Below, in pieces: positions 1 through 11,654 of a DNA stretch of 64,000 nt (position 1 is the stretch's first letter; each line of letters opens with the position of its first letter). The notes beneath the pieces are model-generated. The model saw only the letters and a list, made by a program, of their open reading frames with translations, was not told the DNA's origin and ran no database searches. Position numbers and translations under genes: made by a program. The stretch is from Siphonodentalium dalli (Eukaryota > Mollusca > Scaphopoda > Gadilida > Siphonodentaliidae): NCBI GenBank assembly GCA_032622095.1, contig CP136061.1:218766373-218830372 (forward strand). Reading direction: 5' to 3'.

Positions 1-85
1 CATTAATTTACTGGGGGGGTTTAGCCATATATGGAAAATTAATTGGGCTTCAGCGCAATTAGTTTTGTATTGCACTGAAGCATAA

Positions 86-935
86 TTGAATTGCGCTGAA
101 CCATGCCACCAGTGGCCATCTTGGATTTCAAAATTCAATCCATTAGCACAGACTACAGGCCGGACTGTTCGTCTGATCATCATGAAATTGTCGTGGATGT
201 TAATATTGACATGTAGATGGGAACAAGTCATTTTGGGGTCATTCGGCCATAAAACATGGCCACCGGTATCCATCTTGGATTTTACTCTTTGTATGACTAA
301 ATCCTTTGACACAGGCCACACTTTGGTTGGATCATCATGAAATTTGTCATGGATGTTAACATTGACATGTAAATGGGAACGAATCATTTTGGGCTCATTC
401 GACTACAGGCTGTATTGTTTGTCTGATCATCATTTGTAATTTATGTTAATATTGACATACAGATGGGCACGAGTCATTTTGGGGTCATTCTGCCAAAAAA
501 CATGGCCACCAGCAGCCATATTGGATTTTACTCTTTGCATGACCAAATCCTTTGGCATGGGCTACAGGTCGTACCTTTGGTCGGATCATCATGAAATTTG
601 TCATGAATGTTAATATTGACATGTGGATCGGAACGAGTCATTTTGGGGATCATTCGGCCATAAAGCAAGGCCGCCAGCAGCCATCTTGGATTTTACTCTT
701 TGCATGACTAAATCCTTTGGCACACCCTACAGTCCACTTCCCTCATCCGATCATCAGCAAACTTCATATTAATCTTGATATTGATCTACTAGGTGGAAGC
801 TATCAAATGTTTTTGAAGTTCATTGGAAAACATAGCCATCAGCAACCATCTTGGATTTTACTTTATACATGTATATCTCTTCATGTTGATAATCTAGTAT
901 TACTAATTGCTCCATTGACATGAAACTATTGAATA
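86..935. repeat. Tandem array, roughly 180-bp unit (copy A, 5'-truncated)
   Basis: About four diverged units. Each carries an 'aacatggccgccagcagcc' segment, a 'catcttggattttactctttg' segment, a 'tttggtcggatcatcatgaaatttgtcatgg' type segment and an 'atgggaacgagtcattttgg' segment. The same unit recurs in copies B (1883-2990), C (4126-4650) and, inverted, D (11655-12965). The distal part, near 'attgctccattgacatgaaac', matches the ends of the other copies, but the 5' AGCTCAACTT end is absent. The short ORFs across it are repeat reading frames, not genes. Confidence 0.85.
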
Positions 936-1236
936 AGGAATGGAGGTTATGTTCGTCATATAAGTTGAGTACAAGCTGAAAACAGCGGCTTTTTGAAAAA
1001 AGTAGCCACCATTTTGAAGAAAAAAAGTGGTGATCATTTTGAATCAGTTGACCATTATGATTGGTTTTTTGAAAAAAAAATCAGTCTTCAGATTTCACAT
1101 TGACCATTGATGCCAAATTGCATGCTTTGCGTCACAATAAAGTGAATGATTCTGTTACTACTGTTGACACATAATTATATATAGGAAGGCAGTGTGACTC
1201 ACCGAAATTGATTATAAGTGGTGTAAAATCAACTTA
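936..1236. other. No recognisable feature
   Basis: AT-rich spacer with A-runs and nothing I can assign. Confidence 0.5.
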
Positions 1237-1244
1237 ATGCATAT

Positions 1245-1749
1245 TAGGGCCCTGCGATTTGATTCTATGCGATTCGGAATCTTTTGTCCGATTCGATTCA
1301 AAATCGGCTGTCCAGATTCGAATTGTATCGAATCACTGGCACCAGTTATATTCTCATTACGGCAATGGACAATATTGTTTTTTCGCGAAGATAGTTTATT
1401 ATACCATCGAAAGACCACACATTACAAACACTGTTGTAGACTCACTGAGCTATACTATATAGACCACCGAAGCATTGCACGACTAAATAAAACTGATCTA
1501 GCAAAATTTCATGTTGAATGCTTACTGACTTCATTATTGCTTATGATAACATTTCGATATTATTTAGCATATACAATATATACTGATGATCACATAACGA
1601 AGTTAGTAAATTGATACACTCAGTCAAGTGATATCTACACCTTCACTATTGATACGACTGATGTAATGATTCGATGCAATTCAGAATCATTTGGCTGAAT
1701 CGATTCGAGATTCGATTCCAAATGCAAATGCCCGATTCGCAGGGCCCTA
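1245..1749. mobile_element. hAT-like non-autonomous element (505 bp)
   Basis: Terminal inverted repeats TAGGGCCCTGCGA at the left and TCGCAGGGCCCTA at the right. They are flanked by 8-bp direct repeats ATGCATAT (1237-1244) and ATACATAT (1750-1757), one mismatch. An 8-bp duplication with TAGGG ends is typical of hAT elements. The inside is rich in imperfect 'gattcgat' repeats near both ends and has no transposase ORF. Related solo ends ('gcagggccctactttaac') appear near 50910 and 58020. Confidence 0.75.
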
Positions 1750-1882
1750 ATACATATCTCATTGTGTTTACTGGATTATTTTCATGTATCCTTCCAAATA
1801 ATAGTCATTGTATTTCCCTTATAGAACTGATTAAATTGAGAGAGAACCGACTTGATTGAGAAAGAACCGATCGAGATATCAC

Positions 1883-2990
1883 ATTTTTAGCTCAACTTTA
1901 CTTTGTAAAGTTTGAGCTATTGCCATGGCTTTGTCGTCCGTCGTCCGTGTGTATGTGTGTGCATGATTCGTCAACAATACATGCTACAGGTCATACCTTT
2001 GGTCGGATCATTATGAAATTTGTCATAGCTGTTGACATCAACATTTAGAAAGGCACGATTCATTTTGGGGTCATTCAGAAAAAAAACATGACTGCCAGCG
2101 GTCATCTTGGATTTCAAAATTCAATCAATTAGCACGGGCTACAGGTCGTACTGTTTGTCTGAAATTTGTCATGGATGTTAATATTGACATGTAGATGGGA
2201 ATGAGTAATTTTGGGGTCATTCGGCCAAAAAACATGGCCGCCAGCAGCCATCTTGGATTTTACTCTTTGCATGACTAAATCCTTTGGCACGGGCTACAGG
2301 TCGTACCTTTGGTCGGATCATCATAAAATTTGTCATGTGTGTTAACAATGACATGTAGATGGGAACGAGTCATTTTGGGGTCATTTGGCTGAAAAACATG
2401 GCCGCCAGCAGCCATCTTGGATTTTACTCTTTGTATGACTAAATCCTTTAGCAGGGCTACATAGTACATACTTTTTGTCTGATCATCATGAAATTTGTCA
2501 TGGCTGTTGAAATTGGAATGTAGATGGGAACGAGTCATTTTGGGGTCATTCTGACAAAAAAACATGGCCGCCAGATTTGGTTTTCAAAATTCAATCCATT
2601 AGCACGGGCTACAGGTGGTGCTGTACTGTCATGAAATTTGGCCTTAAAACTGTCAGCCATCTTGGATTTTACTCTTTGCATGACTAAATCCTTTGGCACA
2701 CCCTACAGTCCACTTCCCTCATCCGATCATCTCCAGACTTTATATTAATATCTTGATATTGATCTTACTAGATATATGGAAGCTATCAAATGTTTTTTCA
2801 TTTTATTGGAAAACATAGCCGTCAGCAACCATCTTGGATTTTACTTATATATATATATCTCTTCATGTTTATAATCTAGTATTACTTAGACATTTCAACT
2901 CTCTGTATTCCTAATCGCTCCATTGAGTGTAATACATTAAATTATTCCCTTTCCAAGTTGAGCTACAGTGTCATTGACACTTTCATTCAT
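1883..2990 (+). mobile_element. Tandem-repeat transposon, full copy B
   Basis: The left end is 'tttttagctcaactttact', followed by a short foldback ('aaagtttgagctattgcc') and a GT-rich stretch. The middle holds about four roughly 180-bp tandem units shared with 86-935. The right end is 'ccaagttgagctacagtgtc'. The two ends share an inverted AGCTCAACTT. Copy D (11655-12965) has the same order on the other strand, which defines the element. No coding capacity is seen. The layout (unique ends around a tandem core) resembles non-autonomous Helitron-type or pearl-type elements of bivalves, but that class assignment is inference. Confidence 0.75.
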
Positions 2991-4125
2991 GGTTTTCGTT
3001 GTTGTTATGACTCGCCCAATTAGATTTTCATTCATTTTATGTTATTTGGAACCATAGATTGTGAGGGGAATGGAAAAAAATTAATCAAATTATCACCAAG
3101 ATGGCTAAAAAAAATGCGTTTAACTGTCAAAAAATGTATGATTTGGATCATAAGGAACCGTAACAAATCAGGCAAGAACCATCACAACCGGCGATAGAAT
3201 GACTTCCGATGTAACAGTTCCTACACAGTGGATCAAACATTTACATGTAAAAATAGATTGACTTTATTCTTATTTTCATTATTAATAACTCCAATAATAA
3301 TGAGATTTTGCATGTCAGCCATTGTTGCGTAAACATTACGGTATAGTTATAGTGGAATTATGGATCAAGGTTCAATAAGTCCAACAAGATGCCACAGTTT
3401 GATCGAAATTTGATGGTATTATAAACATCGAAAAAGGTCAAATCATTGAAAAATATTCTGAAAATCATATTCAGACTAAAATATTTCAACTTAATAAACG
3501 ATTAGCGATGCTGTTGACAAATCACTATAATAGCTCTGTTTACATGGTTCAACATGTGAAATTCCGCACTATCAATAATTATCATGTAACAAATATATCT
3601 ATTTCTCCATATTCTTCCAAATGATGATGTTTTAACAGATTTCTTATAATTTATTCACATTAATTACACACTGTGAGTGGGTCCCTTTAAGTATCTAATG
3701 CGGTGCACTGATCACAATCTCAACTGTCATATTCATTTGGTCTCAACTGGAGACACATAGTACAAGATGTGTCACTGATCTGATTACTTGATTGATTGTT
3801 TTCATAAACTTTGAGGGGGTTGTAGTCAATATGTGCTAATTACATTGCACCATAATTACGCTGTGCAAAACACAATTACATGTAAATGCTGAAGTGCAAT
3901 TCAATTATGTTCAAATAGTTAACTTTTTAATTGTGCTAGAATGCAATTCTATAGTGCAGAAGTCCTATTGAATTATGCTTCAATACAATTCAATTGTGTT
4001 TTATTTCAATTGGCTTCAGAATATTCGAAATGCTCATTTACTCTGATATAGTTCTCCCTGTGAGAGACTAAATTCACATTTATTAATAACTAGGGGATCG
4101 CCCATAAAAAATGACAGGTGAAAGT
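2991..4125. other. Intergenic, with a degenerate CAATT-rich repeat
   Basis: No gene seen. Between about 3838 and 4030 there are imperfect repeats of 'gtgcaattcaattatg' and 'gcttcaatacaattcaatt'. They resemble the sequence at 40-105 ('gcactgaagcataattgaattgcgctg'), so the two are probably the same low-copy repeat. Confidence 0.4.
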
Positions 4126-4650
4126 ATGGGAGCTATCAAATTTGAACAATTTTTTATGAAAAACATGGCTGCTGGTAGCCATCTTGGATTTTACTCTTTG
4201 CATGACTAATTCCTTTGGCACACCCTACAGACCACATCCCTGATCCGATGATCATCAAACTTCATATGGATCTTTGTGTGACCCCTAGATGGCAGCCATA
4301 AAAAAATTCCAAATTTCGTTGGAAAACATTGCGACCGGCAGCCATCATGGATTTTAATTTTTGCATGACTAAATCCTTTGGCACACCCTACAGACCACAT
4401 CCCTCATCCGATCATCACCAAACTTCATATTGATCTTCGGTGTAACCGCTAGATGGGAGCTATCAAATTTTTTAATTTTATTTGAAAATATGGCCACTAG
4501 CAACCATCTTTGATTTTACTTTATAAATAGCTCTTCATGTTGACATCTAATATTACTTAGATATTTCAACTTTTTGCATTACTAATCGCTCCATTGCAAC
4601 AAATGAAACTATCCCCCTCCAAGTTGAGCTACAGTGCCACTGACACTTTC
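4126..4650 (+). repeat. Tandem-repeat transposon, 5'-truncated copy C
   Basis: Two and a half diverged 180-bp-type units ('catcttggattttactctttgcatgac') followed by the same right end as copy B ('ccaagttgagctacagtgcc'). The left end is missing. Confidence 0.75.
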
Positions 4651-5473
4651 CTTGTAGGTTTTGCAGAGTTATCTATGATAATGAATGATGACTTGTCTTA
4701 CGAGATAGCTATTTTAACATACAGTGTATATACTCAATTGATGTGCATTATATTCACTAGTTTACTTCCTCAATTTTATTTGCGACTGAACAATACCGGT
4801 ATATTTATTAACCATAAAAAAGGCTGCCAAAAAAAACATGATTTACAATAAACCAAATGTGGAAGAAAAGATGCAAATGGTTATCTTGTAAATTATCATT
4901 TTCATGAAAGATATCTTGGTAGAATTAATATATTTAATTTTTGTATCACATAGGTGAGTTATTGACCTAATGTGAGGGTTAGCCTAGACATTTCAAATAT
5001 AGAGAAATCACATCTCACTATTCATTTGTTTTGAAAAAGTGGACTCTTATTTTAATGAAAACTGAAATGCTGAAGTCCATGAATTAGCATCTGAACATTT
5101 GTCCAATAAGTATTATAGTATGTATCACTTGGATTTCTAAAATGTCACTTTTGCTTTTAATGATTTTTTTCTTAATTATACTGTAGGAGAGATGAGATAC
5201 AAAACATGTCTGCTGAAATAATAAAGGTACCGGAAGACACTTTGCCACAACAAAACTGATCTGATGTCATGTGGTAATTATGCTCATATTGGAATTTATA
5301 AAAGCTGATGAGAAACCAAACAAATAAATTAAAATTATTCTGGGTATATAACCTTTCAGAATATAAATTGGCTCAATAATAATATAGCAAATATTTTCAA
5401 TACTGTAGCTTATATCAATTAGCGGACGAGAGGAAGGTTTCTGCATTTTACTACTCTTTCAAACCTTCTACCC
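4651..5473. other. No recognisable feature
   Basis: AT-rich sequence. I see no conserved coding segment or repeat. Confidence 0.4.
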
Positions 5474-5780
5474 AAAAATGAGGGCCCCTCCCCCCCCCCC
5501 CCCCCCCCCCCCTTGAGTCCGGATTCCAGTTTTAAAATGACGCTGGAATCCGGAATCCAGCTTCAAATTGACCCTGGAATCCGAAATCCAGTTTAAGAAA
5601 CAAATACCGATTTCACGTTCAGTTTACATGATATTATAGATCTTATATTCAATACAATGGAACCATGATCACCATGGAAGCAAGCCTTTGGCTTTATGGT
5701 GTTATCCTTGGTTTTAAAGATCTTTAAATACACTGTGCTTTTTTATTATTTATAATTTATTTATATTTTAATACTCATTA

Positions 5781-6125
5781 CCCACCCACCACCCCATCCC
5801 GCCACCCATAGTATCTTAAATGCGCCGCAGGCCCTCATATAGAGGTTAGTAAGCCACCCACCACCCCATCCCGCCACCCATAGTATCTTATGCGCAGCAG
5901 ACGCTCGTATAGAGGTTACTAACATCATCATCATCATGTACCTCTGTCTCAGGGTACATATACATGACCGTCGATGATGACATTACTAACCTCTATACGA
6001 GCGCCTGCGCCGCATAAGAAACTATGGGTGGCGGGATGGGGTGGTGGGTGGGTACTAACCTCTATACGAGCGCCTGCGGCGCATAAGATACTATGGGTGG
6101 CGGGATGGGGTGGTGGGTGGGTACT
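5781..6125. repeat. Inverted pair of 75-bp direct repeats
   Basis: Two forward copies of 'acccaccaccccatcccgcc' plus 'cgtatagaggtta' units (5781-5928) face two reverse copies (5989-6125), separated by about 60 bp that include 'catcatcatcatcatgt'. The spacer sequence 'gtctcagggtacatatacatga' occurs again at 6418-6440. This is a foldback structure nested in the 5480-7201 element. Confidence 0.8.
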
Positions 6126-6421
6126 TTTTTAGCATATTTATAAAAAATAGTTGGCCTGTTTCATGACTAGGTACCACTGAACAACAAGGACTAGGTTATT
6201 ACCAGCACATTGTCTGATCGGTAGTTTTTTGATCATTTATAATTTCGAGATGAACATTCTTAAAAAGTGTAGCGTATCCATCACCTTTTCTACATGAAGT
6301 CTACAAATTTTATCATTAAGGTATCGGGTAAGTGGTGATGGATACGCCGCATTTATTTATATGGTTGTATCATTCCCTGCTCGCTTCGCTCGCGAGCCCC
6401 TAATTCGACCCCTAATCTGTC

Positions 6422-6877
6422 TCAGGGTACATATACATGACTGTTGATGATGACGTTCCAAGCTCCCGTGGTACCGTGACTGCGTGAGTACGACAGCAAA
6501 CAGTACTCACCGTGTAAGCTGTGGTTGGTTGGAGTGTTCGACAGTAATCCCCGGACGTTGGTCCATTCCGTTTCCGTGTCGGCAAGAAGAAACCGACCAC
6601 TGGGGTAGTCTTCGTCTCTGGCTATCCTTCGCACAGCGACGTGCATTTGGTACAGGCTGACCCCCCTGGCCTTCACCCAGGAGTCAATAGCATATTTCTC
6701 CTTTAACATCGCTTTCAACTCAGACAGTTTTACAGTGTTGCTCAGTTCAGCAACAAAACTCCTCATCTCGGGGCGAGTTCCGTCCCGAAATGACAACCTA
6801 CACACTGTTTCTAGCGTGCATACCGGTAAACACGCAAAATTTATGGGAATCCAATTTCGATGCAATGGCCTTGGCAC
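6422..6877 (-). other. Possible coding relic, 151 codons, inside the 5480-7201 element
   Basis: An open frame of 151 codons in sequence clearly more GC-rich than its surroundings. The translation looks protein-like (for example SELKAMLKEKYAIDSWVKAR, then RGVSLYQMHVAVRRIARDED) rather than repeat-like. No domain is recognised. Its place inside a mobile element suggests a captured or element-encoded fragment. It could also be non-coding. Confidence 0.3.
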
Positions 6878-7207
6878 TAATCAGGAACCGGTTTCGGTAA
6901 ATCTACACTTCGGACAACCGCCGCAAATAATGACCGGAAAGATAAAGAGCACCGTATACAAACGAATATATACGGACTAAGTCCTATAAGAGTGTGCATC
7001 AGATTGGATCCCATATAAAATTCATGATATTATGATCTATTATGACCAAATGAGGAACCAAATCGCAATATTTCACCCGAAATGGAATCCGTTTATATAA
7101 ATACATGAATCCGGAATCCAGCTTAATTTGTGTCTTGAATCCGGCGTACGGGTCCAAAATGGGTCGAATCCGGCATACGAAAAGGGGGGGAAGGGGCCCT
7201 CAAAAAT

Positions 7208-7524
7208 AGGCTACGACATTTCCTTGTTTGACTGTTTTTGGTCAAGATTGTATATATACCTGTATAACATTTCTGAATTCAAAATTAAGAACTTAGAGAA
7301 ATACTAGTATCTTTCTTAATAAATCATTATATCCATTTGGTTAGTGAATACTCAGATTCCATAATAGCTTAAACACAATGCTAGTATATTTTTATCCCAA
7401 TCACAACTCACTTTATGACTGTTTCTTGATTTCCAAACATGTAATGTTCTATGTATCCCTGACTATCTCATCAATTATATTTGTGTTTTTGTTTTGTACC
7501 TGGTAGATAATTTAGCTTCTGGCG
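7208..7524 (+). promoter_or_regulatory. Sequence upstream of the parkin start codon
   Basis: No TATA box, CpG-rich patch or clear promoter is visible. The first in-frame stop upstream of the chosen ATG is TAG at 7513-7515. A polypyrimidine-like tract ending 'cctggtag' at 7506 may be a splice acceptor, in which case 7507-7524 is 5'UTR joined to an upstream non-coding exon I cannot place. Confidence 0.35.
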
Positions 7525-7758
7525 ATGTTCAGTTTGATGCACAGCCTATTTGGGAGACAGACTGGTCTTAGTGCAGATAGTAATTCTCTGACACTGAATA
7601 TCAGACGTGGCCCTGCAATACCATTATCAGTTGATATCAACAAAAATGCCAGTGTTTCTGACTTGAAGAAATTGATATTGGGGAAAGATGAAACCAAAGA
7701 TCCTAATATAGGCATTATATTTGCTGGACGAGTTCTCAGAGATGAGGAAATTCTAGAG
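7525..7758 (+). CDS. PRKN: Parkin coding exon 1: start and ubiquitin-like domain
   Basis: Encodes residues 1-78. An N-terminal extension of about 20 residues (MFSLMHSLFGRQTGL...), as in fly parkin, precedes the Ubl fold. Family signatures include SVDINKNASVSDLKKLI and IIFAGRVLRDEEILE, which match parkin's conserved VIFAGKEL block. The exon ends after GAG at a GTTTGT donor, phase 0. Reading on into the intron meets a stop at 7798, so the frame past 7758 is not coding. The ATG is the first one after an in-frame TAG at 7513. Confidence 0.95.
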
Positions 7759-7919
7759 GTTTGTATGTTAGATAATTATGTGGATCTGAATTCTAAATGA
7801 TTCAACTGGTAACCCAGAGTGATCTTGTGACACATAAGTTTTGCTACATTAGGCTTCAATCAATGACAGCAAGCATTTTGTCTTTTCAATTGACAAATTA
7901 CTTCATATTATAGTGAACA

Positions 7920-8382
7920 TTAAAGGTACTCAATCCGATCAGACATCCACTTATCATCAAGTTACAACAACAACATTTCTTCAAAATACGCTTTAGTTAT
8001 CAGAATCAATTAATAACAACAAAATAATGCTAACCACTGTCAACTATGGTATAAAATTTCCCAAAACGTGTTATTTATTAACATGATGTTCAATGATAAA
8101 TATCCGTATTATCGCTTAATTATCACGAAATTTGGCCATATTACCACTTGATTTTAGAATTATCCATCTTCATCTGCAATTTTGTCCAAGACCATTACCT
8201 TGACAAATTTTTTACAGGCCACAAATAAGTACATATCTCGAGAAATAACAAATTTTTAAAATCGATATCTGATCACTCTGAGCTTTGACGGGTGGGTTCC
8301 TCGAATCAAATCAAATATTTTTTACCCCCAAAGCCAAAGAAATAGTAATTTGGGAATGTTAATGCGGATTATACATCTTTAA
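7920..8382. mobile_element. TTAA-flanked MITE (piggyBac-like), copy 1
   Basis: Bounded by TTAA at both ends (7920-7923, 8379-8382). An inverted full-length relative lies at 58590-59035. Shared internal blocks include 'atctcgagaaataacaaa', 'gtgggttcctcgaatcaaat' and 'gctaaccactgtcaactatgg'. A third partial copy is at about 23090-23190. No coding capacity. It sits in parkin intron 1. Confidence 0.75.
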
Positions 8383-8524
8383 CAAAGACAAATCAATAAA
8401 AAGTTTATTTTATAATATTGGGGGAAAAGTTGCAGGAAAGTTTGTAAAACAGGCTATTAATTGCTGATGCCTATAAAAGTAACCATCCAACTATGTACTA
8501 CTTACTAGCATCCAATGTTCACAG

Positions 8525-8591
8525 GACCTCCAGCTTGGACAGCACAGTGTTCTGCATGCTTTAAAAATCCAGCCAGATCAACAGCAGAGGG
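8525..8591 (+). CDS. PRKN: Parkin coding exon 2: end of Ubl and phospho-Ser
   Basis: Residues 79-100 plus one base. Acceptor 'gttcacag', donor GTGAGT. The peptide DLQLGQHSVLHALKIQP aligns with the end of the parkin Ubl. Ser86 corresponds to human Ser65, the PINK1 phosphorylation site. The exon ends in phase 1, and the next recognised exon (11009) starts with the two bases needed (G+CC = Ala101). The join is legal, but it leaves a linker of only about 10 residues, so a linker exon may be hidden in 8592-11008. Confidence 0.93.
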
Positions 8592-9317
8592 GTGAGTTCA
8601 TCTCGTGACTGAAATTCTTATATTAATGTTGATGTGCTTATCGCAAACTAAAAAATCTCCTAGTCTCCTCATACTGTCCATCTGAGTTCAGAATAGAACA
8701 AAAATTCTGTTCAACCAGATATCTCAACTATGGCTCAACAGATTGTAATGAAATTTGCTATGGATGGATGTCATCACGAGAGCTTTCAAAGGCATGTAAA
8801 AGAGTGTTGTTTACAGTATCCATTCTAGAGTTATTCTTGTTTGTTTATTTTGTCCATCTGCAAAGATATCTCAGCCACGAGTGATTACATCTCAATGAAA
8901 TACTGTTTTACAATTTTGAATTTTCTTATCTAGTGTTGTTCTTCTTTCTTTATGTGGAAATCATTTTTGTCAAAAACTGCTATAAATTTTCCCTATCAAG
9001 AAAACCATTATCAGATTATCCATTTTCGCGATTATCCATTATTCAGTATATACCGCTTGAGGGCTAAATCATGTCATGAATCTCTACCCTGGCAATGCCC
9101 GCACGTATATAGAGATCATACTCCACCAGTTCAAAACCTGGGAACTTTTTGATGTTTTGACAGGGAATATTATAACATTTAAAAAACAGTGCAGCTAATA
9201 TATTTCTTAGTTAATACCTGTTCCTTAAAAATGTATTTCACAGTAGGTCCCAGCTTGATATTGATACACAAACAACTGGAAGTTACATTTCAACTAATAG
9301 AAAATAGGAGTAATTCA
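8592..9317. other. Intron 2, proximal part: no gene seen
   Basis: Contains a diverged copy (8640-8890) of the 'gatatctcaa ... aatgaaatttgctatggatg' repeat module that recurs at 10080-10470 and 61510-61990. No open segment resembling a parkin linker exon was found. Confidence 0.4.
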
Positions 9318-9965
9318 TATTGGACACAACAATGCCCACATCACGTACTATATCACAGATACCCCAGAGAAGCCAATAATAAGTACATCAGTGTTCGAAA
9401 AAGACCTCGGAATATATATTGATCATCAACTTAACTCTGATAAGCAGATAAATGAAACTGTGTTGAAAGTGAACCGAAATTTTATGTCATAAAAAGTTCA
9501 TTCGCCTACAAAGAAAAAGACATAATTGCAACATGTATGAGGACACTGATCTGATCAATTTTAGAATATGGTAACACTGGACAAACAAGCATTCAAGAGC
9601 CATCGAAAGCATACAACGACGTGCAACAAAACTTATTCCAACATTCTGGAACCTTCCATATGAAACAAGACTATGCAAATCAAATTTAGTGACATTTAAA
9701 CACCGACAGCATAGAGGTGATATGATAGAATTTAAAAAAAATTATATGATCAATATAACTTTGAAAATAGCAAATTATTCAAAGATTACAGAGGAACACA
9801 TGGACATTCTATGAAACTTCAGAAACAACAAATGAATAAGGATGTTCAAAAATTCTTTTTCTAAGAGTTGTATCTGCCTGGAATACGTTGCGTGAACATG
9901 TCATCGAGGCCAAATCTCTGAATGAATCAGGAAACTTTTCGATAATGAGCATTGGGACATAAGAT
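9318..9965 (+). pseudogene. Degenerate non-LTR retrotransposon reverse transcriptase, C-terminal part
   Basis: With frameshifts and stops, the translation gives the typical order of the RT C-terminal and post-RT region of jockey/CR1-like elements: EKDLGIYIDHQLN, then KFIRLQRK, then IESIQRRATKLIP, then a WNLPYETRL block, then HRQHRGDMIEF, then FFLRVVSAWNTLREHVIEA. These correspond to the familiar 'KDLGV', 'IQRRATK', 'RRxRGDMI' and 'RVVxxWNxLP' motifs of such elements. It is 5'-truncated, with the catalytic YADD region absent, and broken by several frame changes, so it is dead. It lies in parkin intron 2. Confidence 0.85.
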
Positions 9966-10079
9966 ATCAGTTCGATTTCTGAAAAGAAAAATTATATACA
10001 AACTAACATTTAGATTAATACAAATGTACTGTACAATAACTGTTTTCAAATAACTGGTAATCAATGGGGGTATATTGGA

Positions 10080-10470
10080 TTCACCTCATCATTCCATCCT
10101 TCCATCCATCCGGACATCTATCCCTCCATTTTTCCTTCCGTCCGTACATCAGGGCAGATATCTCAAACACCAGTTGTCAGATCTGAATAAAATTTGGTGA
10201 TGGATGTTCACTACAATGGAGTGTTCAATCAATTTTTCCGGATTTTCCGTTTTAGAGTTATTTTTTTTGTCCGTCCAAGCAGATATCTCCACCACCAGTT
10301 GACGAATCTCAATGAAATTTGGGATAGATGTTCACTACTATGAAGTCAATCAATTGAGAGTTAAATCGTATTATTGAGTGTTCTATCAATTTTTTCCGTT
10401 CTAGAGTTATTCATTTCAATATCGACTGACAAAAGTCGCAAAAATCATGCAATACTGAGTTGGGACCACC
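10080..10470. repeat. Diverged dispersed repeat with two units
   Basis: Two units of 'agatatctc..caccagttg..gatctgaataaaatttggtgatggatgttcactacaatggagtg' type, each preceded by 'ttccgtccg' or 'ttgtccgtccaagc'. The same kind of unit appears at 61580-61990. Confidence 0.7.
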
Positions 10471-10724
10471 CTCTATTGTGAAATAGATTATTAAGGTACA
10501 AGTATTAATAAAGAAATATTTTCCCTGTATTGTTTATTCAATGTTATGAAGTTGCCCGTCAGAAGTTCCACTGTTTTTAAAGGGTGGAGTATGATCTCTA
10601 CAGGCATAGCCAGAGTAGACATTTATGATAATGGCATATGATCTACTTGAGGGTATGCAGCACTGATGGCAACCCAGTTATTGTTCAAACAGATGCATGA
10701 TAAATGTAAATTGGTCACTCCTAG

Positions 10725-10855
10725 TTAATCCTTTCAGTGCCAAGTCTTTGAGCTCTTTCCATCAATGTATCACATTATTATAATCAATAAATTGGAAAAA
10801 TGATCAAGGAAATATGGGTTGATACAAAAATCAGACTTGGCACTGAAAGGGTTAA
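10725..10855. mobile_element. 131-bp piggyBac-like MITE
   Basis: TTAA at both ends. Near-perfect inverted termini: TCCTTTCAGTGCCAAGTCT at the left and the complement of CCCTTTCAGTGCCAAGTCT at the right. No coding capacity. In parkin intron 2. Confidence 0.88.
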
Positions 10856-11008
10856 GGCTATTTGTTATATTTATATAATAAAAGTCATTCCAACTTAGTT
10901 TAATGATTACAATTAGATTCCTATGCTAATTCTACAAATTGTATACAAATCTTTCATTTGTCTTGTTTTAAGCAACTGTAATAACCAGATTTGTTCCAAT
11001 GTTTGCAG

Positions 11009-11124
11009 CCACGAGCAAAAGGCACCATTATTTTGTCTACTGTCAAGTATGCAAGAGGGTCTGTCCCGGAAAACTAAGAGTCCAGTGCTCTTCCTGTCAG
11101 GACCAGGCTTTTGTTCTTAGCCAG
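11009..11124 (+). CDS. PRKN: Parkin coding exon 3: RING0, first half
   Basis: Residues 101-139. Acceptor 'gtttgcag', donor GTGGGT, ends in phase 0. The peptide HHYFVYCQVCKRV, then PGKLRVQCSSCQ, is the RING0 opening of parkin. K122 and R124 match human K161 and R163, which bind the phosphorylated Ubl Ser. The first zinc pair is C-x2-C (C112, C115), as in fly and unlike the human C-x3-C, and human Lys151 is replaced by Gln113. Confidence 0.95.
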
Positions 11125-11654
11125 GTGGGTTTTATGTGGGTTATATATATATATGTTGATTTATGGAGGCACTGGTTCATTATGAGTGTTCATTGCTTCA
11201 TTGTGCACAAACAAATTCTCATTTCTTATTGATAAGGCTATTTATCAATGGGAATGGTACATCAAGGTTCAAAATTAGTCACGATTTATTTTCATATCAG
11301 GGTTCGAACCTGTGCTGGGTTTCACTTTTACCAGATGTGGCCTATTTGGGTTATTTACCACATACCAGTATGCGAATTTCACATGTGGTGTTATTCGGCA
11401 ATAAATAGGCTGTTAATTGATATTGGTGGTATGGTGTGAATAATTAACAGGCAACTATGTTAGCTTTTATGGGATTATATTGGGAAGATATTCCTGATGA
11501 GAAAAAAGCAGTGAAAATAGAATAACAAAATGACAAACAACTATAAATAGAACAAACACAGACAGAGCACATCATAAAACATAAAATAAAATAACAAGCA
11601 ACAAATAGCATATATATAGTTATAAATTTTTTACAAAAGTTTAAACCTGAAGAA

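Larger units (their letters stand above)
5480..7201. mobile_element. Element with GAGGGCCCC termini and a 6-bp target duplication (1,722 bp)
   Basis: The left end is GAGGGCCCCTCCCCCC and the right end is GGGGGGAAGGGGCCCTC, giving inverted G/C-rich termini. The flanks are identical AAAAAT hexamers (5474-5479 and 7202-7207). Just inside both ends are repeats of 'ggaatccggaatccag'. The inside contains a nested inverted-repeat block (5781-6125) and a GC-richer segment with a - strand ORF (6422-6877). The superfamily is not recognised. Confidence 0.6.

Noticed and set aside
1883-2990. CRISPR-like regularly spaced repeats
   Set aside because: Units are long (about 180 bp), diverged and without unique spacers, in a eukaryotic genome. 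They are transposon tandem repeats.
5486-5512. Poly-C runs here and at 52531 and 60301 as G-quadruplex signals
   Set aside because: Pure homopolymer tracts are common and sequencing-prone. The first belongs to an element terminus, and nothing supports a function for the others.
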